From Didymodactylos carnosus (lineage: Eukaryota > Rotifera > Eurotatoria > Philodinida > Philodinidae), in NCBI GenBank assembly GCA_905250885.1, contig CAJNOQ010002329.1, positions 1 through 24,908 of the forward strand: DNA of 24,908 bases, read 5' to 3'. Below the pieces are notes generated by a model that was not told the DNA's origin, did not search any database, and was given only the letters and a program-made list of their open reading frames with translations. This document shows, piece by piece, positions 1 to 9,282 of this stretch (its first letter is position 1; the number at the start of each line of letters is the position of its first letter). Made by a program: the position numbers and the translations under genes.

Positions 1-1090
1 CATTCGGACATGGCGAATCCGAATATGAAAGACTTAAAAGTCAAAAGTACAAGGAAAAAGAGTTATGTGGGTTTTTCGTCAAAACCTCATTTTAGCGAGA
101 TCCAGTATTTCAAGGTTTTCTCCTTCCAGGAAGGACCAAAATGATTTTAAAGGTGACAGAATTGTAGAGCGCATCGAGCTCTATCGAATGATGTGTGTTT
201 CAAAAGAATCTATCATCTGCTCGAACTTTGAATTACGTGCACCTTAAAGAAAATGGAAGGTACTCCACAAAACTTAAGGTATCAAGACTGCCATATATGT
301 TGGCGGTCGATCACAAAATCCTCTTTTTTCTTGTCTATAGTGATTTTGACTTAGTACAAAATAATCAGTAAAAGCGATTTAGAGGAAGACTCTGCACTGA
401 TAATTCATAATTCAGATCAAAATGCAAATGGTGCTCTAGATATTTACACAAAGAAATTGTGTATAAGTAATAGTGACTGTTCTTAACTTTATTTTTACAG
501 TTATACTTTTGTTTATACTGATTCATAAGCAAACTGCTTCTAACATAGTGAGGTATTACTTCATCTGTGTGCGTATATGGTGTGTGTCATTCCCTTAACT
601 CAATTCATTTTTACTTTTTATATAAATATTATCTTTTTTTTCTTTGGTATCATCATACAGCAAATTCTACAAAACAAGAGGTCGCCTAGTTTTTCTATAA
701 AGTAAGTAAGATGTTTTAGTTGTAAATGTCTCTGACAATAAGTTATTTTTATGCAGTGTACAACGCAAAAAGCAAGAAAAACTCCTACCAGCTTATTCGT
801 GAAATACTATAAATGACCTAGGTTTCTTTTTGCAGTTTTGCTCGAAATTATGGCCAGAAAACGCTCTGAAACACACAGCATATGAAGATGATTTTAAGTA
901 TGTTGCACACAATGGCCTCGATATCCTTGTTTTGAAATGAAACGTCTATAACTTGTCAACGTAAGAAGATCTGGACGATTGCTTCACCTTAGGATCGACT
1001 AAGAATATAAAAAATAGATCGTCATGTTATATATCAACTCTTTGTGAGTTTAGAACTAATCTACCGAATGTGTCCACAGCTAAATTATTT
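1..1090. other. No gene recognised
   Basis: AT-rich sequence with stop codons scattered through all frames. A 60-codon open frame at 65-247 resembles nothing I know and has no neighbouring exon. No RNA gene or clear repeat was seen. It may be intergenic or worn-out transposon sequence. Confidence 0.5.
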
Positions 1091-1175
1091 GTAGATGAAA
1101 CTGTCGGTTTATTTAAATTTTTTTTATCAGACAATTCTGTCAACCTGTTCAATTGCACAACTTTATTATGGTATT

Positions 1176-1585
1176 CGTCATTATTATTATAATAATTTTG
1201 AGAATTTTGTCTGCAGAATCCAGCCAAATATTCCACTGTACTTACTCACTGCCGGTATATATAGTACAATTACATTTATTGTCTTTTTAACAACTGTAAC
1301 AACACTCTTGCTGTTTTATATTTGGTCTTACGTTTTTGTATTACAATGGCATTATCATGTTGGTATGGTTCATTCTAGGAGCCTATTGGATATTACCAAA
1401 GTTTAATACAGTACAATCGAGAATTAGAAACATATTGTCATAAGACATTGTTTAGACGTGGATATATAACTATATTTATTTGGCTCGTACTGTTTATTTT
1501 TGAAGCTGTTGTGTGCTATTGTGTGAAGATTAATGAAGATAAATATGAGAAAGATGACGATGAGGATGTAGACGATGACGTATAA
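1176..1585 (+). pseudogene. TMEM272-like membrane protein, frame-disrupted
   Basis: Three frames in succession give one continuous TMEM272-like C-terminal half. Up to about 1310 the frame reads CRIQPNIPLYLLTAGIY followed by a hydrophobic segment, matching the family's cysteine plus 'P-IPIYLI-GG' block. From about 1320 to 1415 it reads VWFILGAYWILPKF, the next membrane segment. From about 1415 it reads ETYCHKTLF, another membrane segment, then an acidic tail (DDDEDVDDDV) ending at TAA 1583-1585, with an AATAAA at 1617-1622. Two frame changes within 110 bases, without splice signals that would explain them, mark it as a pseudogene unless they are assembly errors. The N-terminal part is not clear; the open frame does extend back to 1095. 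Family assignment comes from remembered motifs and is moderate. The biochemical role of the family is not well defined. Confidence 0.5.
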
Positions 1586-1689
1586 TAATTTTGTGTTTTC
1601 TTTTTTTGGTCGATGAAATAAAAATAATAATTTCTGGTACGTTGAGACATCAATAGCGAACAGCAAAGGATATTGGGTTCTTATAAACT

Positions 1690-2173
1690 ACGTGATTCTA
1701 AGAAAACCTCTCTCTGGTAGAGTCTCAACTGTTGTTGATGGCTTACAAAACAAAAAAGGCTTTCTGCGAAAGGTTGTCACAATGGACTTTCCTAATGGCA
1801 ATCTAGAAAATAAAAGGCTTTAATAGGAAAAAATGCAAAGTATAGAGTCCCGACTGTTTTCATCTTTTTTGAAAATCAAGGGCATTCATAACAACGTCAA
1901 ATTAGGTGGGGGAGCAATCCGTACATGTAAACAATCTCTAATTTATAATTTCAATTGTGAAAGCCATAGAAAAGGTGTCTAAGGCCAAACAATAATTATC
2001 TGATTTTTTTTATTATGAAACACTCCACACTTTTCTCCACTAAAACAACACAAAAATGGATTGAAAATGAACAAACTAAGATTCAGTTCATTAACTTGCA
2101 TTTCTGTAAAGAATCAATTCATTTTTTTTCTGCTAAAAAGAATAATATGGTAAGATTCGATAATGTAGCAGGG
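1690..2173. other. No gene; short direct repeat
   Basis: No coding frame is convincing. A 16-base motif (tagagtctcaactgtt, 1718-1733) recurs with two changes at 1843-1858, with an 'aaggcttt' word also repeated between, giving a weak period of about 125 bases. Confidence 0.35.
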
Positions 2174-2268
2174 AAGGATGATGCACCAACTTCGATTTGT
2201 TCCTCGTAGTTGACTTGATGTAACTGCCTAGTAAAACAAGAACAAATCGAAGTTGGTGCATCATCCTT
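2174..2268. repeat. Perfect 29-bp inverted repeat with 37-base loop
   Basis: Bases 2174-2202 (beginning aaggatgatgcacc) are the exact reverse complement of 2240-2268. Homology stops abruptly on both sides of each arm. The right arm overlaps by a few bases the start of the dispersed repeat at 2265-2417. The arms are not flanked by a recognisable target duplication. Confidence 0.85.
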
Positions 2269-2417
2269 TTCGAAAAAACATACTTTTCTAATTAAGTTTT
2301 TTCACTAAATCACTCACACGATTTCTGATGAATTGTGTCTGAGCGACACTGGAAGGACCTTGAAAAGTTTCCTATCAACCAGTATTGATCGAAATTATGT
2401 CAAATTTTTACTATAAT
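2265..2417 (-). repeat. Dispersed repeat, copy 1 (inverted partner at 19812-19975)
   Basis: Runs from cctttt-cgaaaaaacatac to caaatttttactataat and matches the reverse complement of 19812-19975. By eye they differ by roughly ten substitutions and an 11-base insertion in copy 2. It has no coding frame. It is probably a fragment of an uncharacterised transposon; a full-length copy would be needed to classify it. Confidence 0.75.
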
Positions 2418-2658
2418 CGATAATAAAAAAATCGATAAATTGAAAGTTGTCCAAAAATCCTGAAACACATATCAATCAATTCAGCTTTTTATGCTAATTC
2501 CAAATATGACATTGGTTATGCAGAAAAATAGGAGTTTAACAATGAAAACTGCAAAATACAAGCGAAATTCCTTGTTTTTTGCTACCTGTTCCAAGAAAAT
2601 TACTTTTCTCAACAACGGAACGATATTTTCCAAAACCGATACTTAACTTTTTCCTCTT

Positions 2659-3005
2659 ACTCAGAAGAATCGGTAACAGTGGCTTTAAAACTCACTTTGT
2701 CACTTGTTTTCGTGTACTGTGATTGAACTCAACCATGGAGACCCTCTCTTACACTAGGATATTAGTAGCAGAATTGATTCCAACAATAACTAATCAATCA
2801 CCTAACGACGACTATGTCCGCTGTGGCTCAGCTCGATCAACACACTCTGTTACAACTCTATTTAATTCGTCTACTTTAACTGTACCAAAATTTAACAGTG
2901 TTTGGGATGATGAAGAAGTTGCTGATGTTGTACCTAAGACGTTTTTAGGTACAACATGGTACTTAAAGGTGGTACTTAAAGCCACTGTTACCGATTCTTC
3001 TGAGT
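2659..3005. repeat. Perfect 30-bp inverted repeat, 287 bases apart
   Basis: Bases 2659-2688 (with agaatcggtaacagtggc inside) are the exact reverse complement of 2976-3005. Inside lies a second small palindrome with 11-base arms at 2927-2937 and 2945-2955 (gttgtacctaa) and a tandem word ggtacttaaa at 2959 and 2971. No transposase or target duplication was seen. Confidence 0.8.
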
Positions 3006-3187
3006 TTCTTTTAGATTTTGCTACCACTACCACCAGTGTACATATATTGGCAGGTCTATTCGTACTTGGTGCAGTTTTTGATCCGATTCTCGGTGGTAAA
3101 CTAAGTGAGAATTCTATTCAACAAAGTAACTTGTTGATTTTCGAAGATGTACTAGATATACAGAATAGCGTAACATTTAATTTTTAG
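2735..3187 (+). other. Unassigned open reading frame (150 codons)
   Basis: An uninterrupted frame from ATG 2735 to TAG 3185-3187. The product is Ser/Thr-rich with a hydrophobic stretch (HILAGLFVLGAVFDPILGG) near residue 110. It overlaps the 30-bp inverted repeat, and the opposite strand is also open over part of it (2812-3033), so the openness may be accidental. I recognise no family. It lies upstream of the Thr-rich/NHL pseudogene and could be a worn upstream part of it. Confidence 0.2.
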
Positions 3188-3299
3188 ATTCCAACTCTGC
3201 TAGTACATTGCTCTCTGTCGGTACAGTTAACACTACAATAAAAACAAGTATGAGTAAAAATAAAAGTTTGAGAAGAATAAGTTTCTTGTTTTTTTGATT

Positions 3300-3640
3300 C
3301 ACAATCGTTGACAACAACAGTTTTGGCTATGACTGCTACGACCACTGCCACCATGACTGAAACCACCGTCTCAATCACAGCAACTCTAATGTGCTGACAA
3401 CGACAACGGCCACGATTACTGTTCATCAACGACTACATCGACCATCAGTGCCGCCACTACAACAACGACAGGTTGCAATTTTTAAAAAGGATTCAGCGGA
3501 GAGCAGCTTGTTTTTTAGACATCTAGAACAGTTACCTGAGTTTTCTGCTGGTAAAAGTTCTTCGATACATTTCTTTTCTTTCAAGTTACGACTGTAGTAA
3601 CAATAACGACAATCTCAAGTAGCACTAGTACAATAGGTAA
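3300..3640 (+). pseudogene. Thr-rich linker remnant of an NHL-type protein
   Basis: ACN-rich sequence translates to Thr-rich runs in changing frames: TTTVLAMTATTTATMTETT at about 3313-3380, LTTTTATITV at about 3395-3425, STTTSTISAATTTTTG at about 3425-3475, and TITTISSSTSTI at about 3600-3636. Low-complexity Thr linkers before NHL repeats are common in rotifer NHL proteins (recalled knowledge), and NHL repeats follow at 3733. Stops and frame changes interrupt it. A GT..AG stretch from about 3637 to 3680 could be an intron. Joining this block to the NHL pseudogene downstream is inference. Confidence 0.4.
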
Positions 3641-3732
3641 TTGGATTCACAATGAATTGTTAAAAGCTTCTTTTTTCAGATTCTTCGTTTCACTCTTTTC
3701 TAGTTACTGTCTCTACATCACAACTGTGTTGA

Positions 3733-4665
3733 AACTCAGCAGGTGTAAAGGTTGCGGGTATAAGTGGCAGTATGGACTGTAATTCAAGTCAACTTAGCTA
3801 TCCAAATGATGCAGCTAATGATAGTTGTTTAGCTGTTTACGGAGCTGGCACAAATAATCAGCGAATCCAACGATGGTTAGCAGGTAAGATCTTACGAGTA
3901 GAAAATAGTGGTTTTTCCAGTCGACGTGCAGACCTTTTCTTCATTATTTTGTGTCAACCTGTTCTAGGTGCAACAACATGTGTCACAATTGCCGGTATAA
4001 ATATGACAATAGGTAGTAATTCGTCAACAAAATTTAATTATCCAAGAGCTATATTCGTTGATTCAAATAATACACTCTGTGTGTCAGATGCCTATAATTA
4101 TCGTATACAAATGTTTTCTTATAATTCAACAACGGGAGTGACAGCAGCTGAAGGTGAGTGACTGTGTCTGTCTGTAAGTGTGCGCTCGTTGTGTTTCGAG
4201 ATTTTCTGTCTAAAAATGTTTAGGTAACGGCGCTGGTTCATCTTACAATCAAATAAACGTTAGCTATGGTGTTTATGTAGATACAAGTGGTACTATCTAC
4301 CATTCTGATTATAGCAACAATCGTGTGATGAAATGAATAAACGGAAGTTCAACAGGAGTATTAGTAGCAGGAGGAAATGACCAAGGAAGTGCAATGAATC
4401 AGTTTAATGGTTCAAGCGGAGTTTATTTAGATCGAAATAATTCATCGATTATATACATTGCTGATTATGGAAATCATAGAATACAAATGTGGATAATCGG
4501 AGTTGCAAAATGGAACGACTGCTAGCAGGAGGTCATGGAAATGGTACAGGCTTAAATCAACTGAATAGTCCACGTAATGTTATTAGCGATAGCTATGGTT
4601 ACCACTATATCTCTGATACACTCTGTCACAGAATATTACAATGGGAAATTGGTGCAACGCAAGGT
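3733..4665 (+). pseudogene. NHL-repeat (beta-propeller) protein, decayed
   Basis: Several NHL repeats can be followed through spliced exons. Exon 1 ends RIQRWLAG at 3883; intron 3884-3967 (GTAAG..CTAG, 84 bases); exon 3968-4153 with FVDSNNTLCVSDAYNYRIQMF; intron 4154-4223 (GTGAG..TTTAG, 70 bases); exon from 4224 with VYVDTSGTIYHSDYSNNRVMK. Both junctions keep phase and reconstitute the Gly of the repeat. Damage: TGA at 4334-4336 stands where the repeat expects Trp, and two single-base frame shifts lie at about 4508-4520 before the block LAGGHGNGTGLNQLNSPRNV. The last recognisable residues are ILQWEIGATQG near 4660, after which the repeat pattern stops. NHL repeats form a beta-propeller usually used for protein or ligand binding. 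A paralogue with sound frames lies at 21232-21940 on the other strand. Confidence 0.8.
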
Positions 4666-4706
4666 GCAAAAAAAAGAATGATCATTTCTCCTATGACATT
4701 CTCTGT

Positions 4707-6072
4707 CTAAAATATTAACATTTTATTTATACTATTTTGATGTTCATTTAAATACGGCTCAATAGCATCCTTATACCCTGCAGCAAAATGTATTACAAAT
4801 ATTTTCTTTCGTTTCTGTTTCTTTTTCTTCACCTCTACTGCATACTTATTATCTTTGGAATCAACAAACTGCAGAGTATACCATTCCTTCATTTGAATAA
4901 AATTACCATACTCGTGTTTATCCTGCATAATTAATATCCCAAAACTACCTTGTTCATAGCAAATACCAGCCCAATCGGGATCAGTATGGACACTAGCTGT
5001 ATGTCCATTAGAGATCCACTGCTTTTGTAAAGGATCAAATTGCCATAGACAAGTACCATAGTAGGAGAGCCATTTCGCCATAATTTCTTTTCCTTTTTGA
5101 TTGCCTTTAACTATCCAGACACCAGCATTAAACGGAGAATTCCATTCAGCTTGATCAGGTGCTCCAATAAAGGTATAGTCTGTGTCTAAACAGTGAACAG
5201 TTTGTGGATTAGATTTGTTTTGCTAAAGGGGAACCGTCAAATCGCTTTCTCTTTGAAAGATACATCTTGTATAACTTATCAACGATACCGATTTCGAATA
5301 TGAGAATGAGACGAATCCTTAAACCTTCATTCTCCAGAAACTCGAACTTTTTCAAGCGATAGAAGCTCATTCACCCTCTTACAGAGCATCAAAAACTGTG
5401 CAACGATGAAGATTTCATAGTCAATGAACTTTTTACTTTGCTGTTCGTTATCAGAACTTCAAGAAAAGTTTGTTCTTCCAATAACTCAATTTCTCGTCGG
5501 AGAAAGCTGAACTGTTCATGCTATATGCAATTTTTTGATGTATTAGGAGATGTTTGACTCTGAAATATTGCGTTTCGCACGAAAATGTTGGGTTTCTGGA
5601 GAAAACCGATTTTGAAGGCCTATGGACCTGACTTATGCTCATATTTGGCGCCAGAATTGTCGATAATCTATGAAAATGTGTGCTTCAAGGAGAAAGCGAT
5701 TTAAGAGTTGAACCGGTTTCGCTTTTTTGCCATCCTACATACTTGCAAAATATGATTCAATCGTTATCATCTTCATATTTTCATAATTAATAACTGCATC
5801 ACTATCAATCCACATTAGATAATCATAGCCGTTGTTAGACACAATTAAATCATACAAAATTTTGACCTTAATCCAATAGGGTGGCATATCATTTTCTCCT
5901 GAATAACTATCATAGAATATATATTTGTAACCATGATAATCACAATAACGTTGATTTATTTCTTTAAAACGATCAAGATACCATAAAGTATGACGATTTT
6001 CATAGGTAATAATGCTGACTTTGTTTGAGGAGGGTGAGGGTCTTGGCGGTGATACTGGTTCTTCATCGACAA
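4707..6072 (-). CDS. DXD glycosyltransferase (GT34-like), 5' exon not found
   Basis: Two exons on the minus strand: 6072-5743 and 5185-4707, joined by a GTATGT..TTTAG intron (5742-5186) that preserves frame (Ala-Asn-Thr across the junction), giving about 268 residues. Exon 1 starts at an acceptor (acttacag) and carries a Pro/Ser-rich stem, KVSIITYENR, NQRYCDYHGYKYIFYD and the metal-binding DXD motif in YLMWIDSDAV. Exon 2 has TFIGAPDQAEWNSPFNAGVW, the aromatic-rich WAGICYEQGSFG and FVIHFAAGYKDAIEPYL, the family's late His block, then TAG at 4707-4709. It should transfer a sugar from a nucleotide sugar inside the Golgi, as GT34-type enzymes do; donor and acceptor cannot be read from sequence. 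The missing upstream exon should encode a signal anchor; I saw none in 6080-6600, where a microsatellite and a mini-element sit. It may therefore be 5'-damaged. It converges with the NHL pseudogene ending 42 bases away. Confidence 0.7.
5222..5730. mobile_element. MITE-like element inside the glycosyltransferase intron
   Basis: Imperfect terminal inverted repeats bound about 510 bases. The core aaatcgctttctc (5239-5251) is the exact reverse complement of 5690-5702, followed inward by ctttgaaag versus cttgaag. Similarity extends outward through aaccg to a gc(t/a)aaa end. No coding frame is present. Without it the host intron would be about 48 bases, close to the other short introns here. Edges are approximate and no target duplication is certain. 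Confidence 0.6.
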
Positions 6073-6191
6073 CTGTAAGTATAAAGATTAACGTTTTGCA
6101 GTAAGGAAAAATGCGTGCTCAGTCTAGTAGTAGATGTCTCGAGTTCAATCCGCTCGATTGGGCTTCCCTCGCTTGCTAATGTCAGATTTCC

Positions 6192-6194
<3 letters not shown>

Positions 6195-6223
<29 letters not shown>
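6195..6223. repeat. (CT)14 microsatellite
   Basis: Uninterrupted CT dinucleotides. On the minus strand it makes an Arg-Glu run in an otherwise meaningless frame. It lies just upstream of the first recognised glycosyltransferase exon. Confidence 0.95.
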
Positions 6224-6387
6224 GAGTTCTATAACCAAAAGTAATAAAATCTCTCAAACTCAACCTTGATCTTGGAATTTAAGATAAATATATTTCAGAA
6301 TTACAAAATAGATAACAATAACAATCATCATATAAATAAGAGAATATTGAATACGAAAAATGAAAACAGACACGTCACTTCACTACC

Positions 6388-6577
6388 TAGGTCATAGACT
6401 CACAACCGTATACTATAGTATTTCATCGTATTTTGACGTAAACCCGTCCAACGTATTACGTCAATCGTAAACTATATCGTTTACACTGAAATACGGCGAA
6501 ATACTACAGTATACGTCAAATTACGATGACGTAATTTGACATATACGACCGTATACGGCGGTCGTAATCATGGACCT
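6388..6577. mobile_element. Palindromic mini-element with nested hairpins
   Basis: The outer ends ctaggtcat and atggacctgag are inverted. Inner inverted pairs are gtatactatagtatttc (from 6408) against gaaatactacagtatac (to about 6514), gtaaactatatcgtttac (6467-6484) at the centre, and a local hairpin gtcaaattacg/cgtaatttgac at about 6515-6540. The words tacgtca and gacgtaa recur. It has no coding capacity. It is a non-autonomous DNA element by structure; superfamily unknown. Confidence 0.65.
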
Positions 6578-6579
6578 GA

Positions 6580-8233
6580 GTGTCTGAAAGTGTTTTGCTT
6601 ATATATGAAAAAGAGAAAAACGAAGACAACGTTCCTCTGACCTTTTCACCGAATTATAAGTACATATATCAGACGACGGACGAAGAAGGAAGAAACAGAA
6701 AATGTGCTGCTGTCCTATCTGTATGTTTAGGAAGAGAAGGAACTCATTTCTTGTATTCAGTGCCGGTCATTTCAGTTGAAGTGCTTTCTAGCAGAGGCAG
6801 TTTACAGGCATAAGTTTTCTTTGTGCAGGAGTCACTATATTACGTGAGTATAACCAATTTTTAACTTTTCGAAAAGACGGCGAATCCCAATGACGTTTGT
6901 TTCATCGGTAGTGTAAAACTATAACAACAAGATAAAGAACCATTTCTCTGATACCTAATGAGAACAACCAAAAATAAAAGAAGATCGCTCCTCCTCACCT
7001 CTGAAAATGGATTAAGTAATATTAGATAAAAAATTATAATTATCCGAATATTTCCAGACATGAGAAACAAAGAGATATATACAAGATAAACACAGTGAAT
7101 TAATGCAATGACAGCCAAGTTTATGTACACAGAAAATGCATTGTAAGTGCGTGTAATGCTGAGAAAGAAGTGTGAAAATGAAGAAACTGCAGATTTTTCT
7201 TGTGGAAATCGATATGGGATGGTGTCAGGATTCAATGAGGAAATAGTTTGATCGATGAAACGACCGTAATTAATCTCTCTTGCAGACTGACTTTGAGCTT
7301 CCAAATTAGAATTTATCAAAGTTCATAATTGAAGTCTAAAATTCTTTTCCTTTTCGGCGAAATTCAAAAATTATCTGCATGAAAGAAGGAGCTTTTCTGT
7401 GGACAGTTCCTGCATTAGTGAGAGACTAAATACGTCACAAAAAAGTTGTTGGATACCAATCTTGACAACCGAATGATTTTCTTAGCCATTATCGTCAAGA
7501 TAGTTATACAGCTTATTACGTTTCTTCTTTTTAAATTTTTCTTCTATAGAAAAACAAAAATGACACCAAAAATTTGGAAAAAATTGACATAATTTGAGAA
7601 ATAGTACAGTCATAAAAGCAACCCTAAGATTCAAAAGAAGGTTATAATCAAAAGTGACATACAATTTCTGTTTCAATGTGGAAAAACAAAATGATCTCAG
7701 GCTCATCGACGTTTTTTGTTTTCTGAAGTCAGTAGCAAACAAAGAAAGAAAAACAATAGGCCATTTCTAGTGTTCCCGTGGTGATGTTTACATTTCGGCG
7801 AGTTTCAATCTAAATCGACTTTTTAGCGGTGCTGCGCTAGAAACCTAACTGACGCTGGTCAAGAAAAGATTTTAGGTGTACAAAACTATCAAATTCATGA
7901 CGTCTTGATCGGACTTTTGTCTTTGTTTTTATCAGACAGAAAAGGAAGAATATCTTATGTTGGTCTATATGCCTATAAATTGTTTGAATAAATTTGAATG
8001 AAGACAAAAAGTAAACAATGATCAGTTTAGAATTCTGTACATAAAAACAGGACTGCAGCTGTCCACCAACAACTATCTCTACGTTTGTTTTCGTTTCACA
8101 GAAAAGAGAACAAAATCTGCCTTTTTTATTTGGATGCAGGCTTTACCGATAAAAGGATCAAAAGAAAAATGCACAATGGTGATCGATAAAAAGCAAATAA
8201 GGTCATATTGTTGTATATGAAGGAATGATATGT
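6580..8233. other. No recognised gene; one longer open frame on minus
   Basis: The only notable frame is 6861-7319 on the minus strand (152 codons), with hydrophobic stretches such as YINLAVIALIHCVYLVYIS that could be membrane segments; I cannot place it in a family and no splice partners were found. Frames at 6580-6813 (+) and 7482-7742 (-) look random. No RNA gene was recognised. Confidence 0.35.
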
Positions 8234-8241
8234 GGTCTATG

Positions 8242-8410
8242 CAAGGGGGGAAAAGCGGACTCCTGGACTCCCGAAGTCTAGGAGTCCAAGAGCAAAGTGT
8301 TCTTTTTTGGGAAGTGATTCCCAAAAAAGGACACTTTGCTCTTGGACTCCTGGAGTCCATGGGAGTCCAGAGTCCATAGGAGTTCATAGGAGTCCGCTTT
8401 TTCCCCCTTG
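8242..8410. mobile_element. hAT-like MITE, long hairpin rich in GGAGTCC
   Basis: The terminal inverted repeats are caagggggg-aaaagcggactcct and its complement at the other end (…aggagtccgctttttcccccttg). Both arms continue to a centre at about 8312-8318 (gggaa-gtga-ttccc), so nearly the whole 169 bases fold on themselves. Flanks carry an 8-base duplication with one mismatch: ggtctatg (8234-8241) and ggtccatg (8411-8418). An 8-base duplication and CA-starting ends with a G run fit the hAT superfamily. The heptamer ggagtcc or its complement ggactcc occurs about eight times. Confidence 0.8.
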
Positions 8411-8418
8411 GGTCCATG

Positions 8419-8723
8419 TCTCTATCGTACAAAGAAATGGCTATTTCTAATGAAAAAACCTATGGACATAAGGTGCAGGAAAGGCAAAAACGGAGCAGAC
8501 GCAAAAGTGGTCGAATTATACCTCATTCGTTAGCTCTGACAATTCTGACCCATGGTCATAGTCATCAGATTCCACTTTTGACGAGATTTTCAGGTCGAAA
8601 ACGTGAAAATAAAAATACTAGAACTCCCGAAAAAGTCTGTTTTTGGTACATGTTAAGAAAAACGCAAAAACACCACGTCTTTTGGAGGATTTCAGTTCTG
8701 AATGAGATATTCGCATTCTTCAG
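8419..8723. other. Spacer between two elements, no gene
   Basis: The plus frame 8416-8775 is open but shows no family resemblance and runs into the terminal repeat of the next element, so I treat it as chance. Confidence 0.5.
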
Positions 8724-9099
8724 CTCCTGTTGCATCTACTCAAGTGTATTTGAAAGTCCTCTGCACACTCACTGAAACATAGGAAAATGTCACATCTCAT
8801 TCGAACCGACGTTCAAAGCTCTACAAAAGTATGTGTACACATTTTTTTTTAGAATTTTTTGTCAGTCAGAAAAAAGTTAAACGATGCGGTCAGTAGAAAA
8901 AAACAGTATTTTTGATTTCTTCTTTTCCGATCAGATAACACTTGTTTCACTTTTCCAATTAAACTATAGGTTAAAAATGAAGCAGAATTTAACGGAGACT
9001 ATTTAAGTATATTCAGGAAGTTTATTTCTAAAGTTCTGAACGCTTTCCACTTGAAAACCCGATTTTTTAAGTAGTAAAACATCAAAGAAAGACGGTATC
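8724..9099 (+). repeat. Left terminal inverted repeat of the DDE element
   Basis: Matches the reverse complement of 10300-10675 with no gap that I can see. One mismatch lies near 9069 (gattttttaag against gatttttcaag) and a few more cluster in the last 20 inner bases, so identity is about 99%. Confidence 0.9.
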
Positions 9100-9282
9100 C
9101 TCAGTAATATGAATATTTATTATTGTCAAGAGATACAACAAAGAAGAGAGACACAAATGGAAAGGCAAGAAATGAACTAGAGAAATGTTAAGGTTTAGTC
9201 GCAGGAAAAACCGTTATTGGTAATCGCTAGACGTCGATCGTATCATTGTCTTCTATCTCACGCGATTAAGAAAGAAAGAGGA

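Noticed and set aside
65-72. TGTGGG-like word that might hint at a rotifer telomeric repeat
   Set aside because: A single copy, no tandem array.
371-389. aaaagcgatttagagg resembling the TIR of the 5222-5730 element
   Set aside because: Only a short match and no partner end nearby; likely chance.
1027-1236. 69-codon minus frame
   Set aside because: Antisense to the TMEM272-like remnant and without family features.
6063-6263. 66-codon minus frame with Arg-Glu repeats
   Set aside because: Created by the CT microsatellite; its frame does not join the glycosyltransferase exon.
8079-8450. Open frames on both strands around 8.1-8.45 kb
   Set aside because: They cross the hAT-like hairpin and are open because of its repeated GGAGTCC words.
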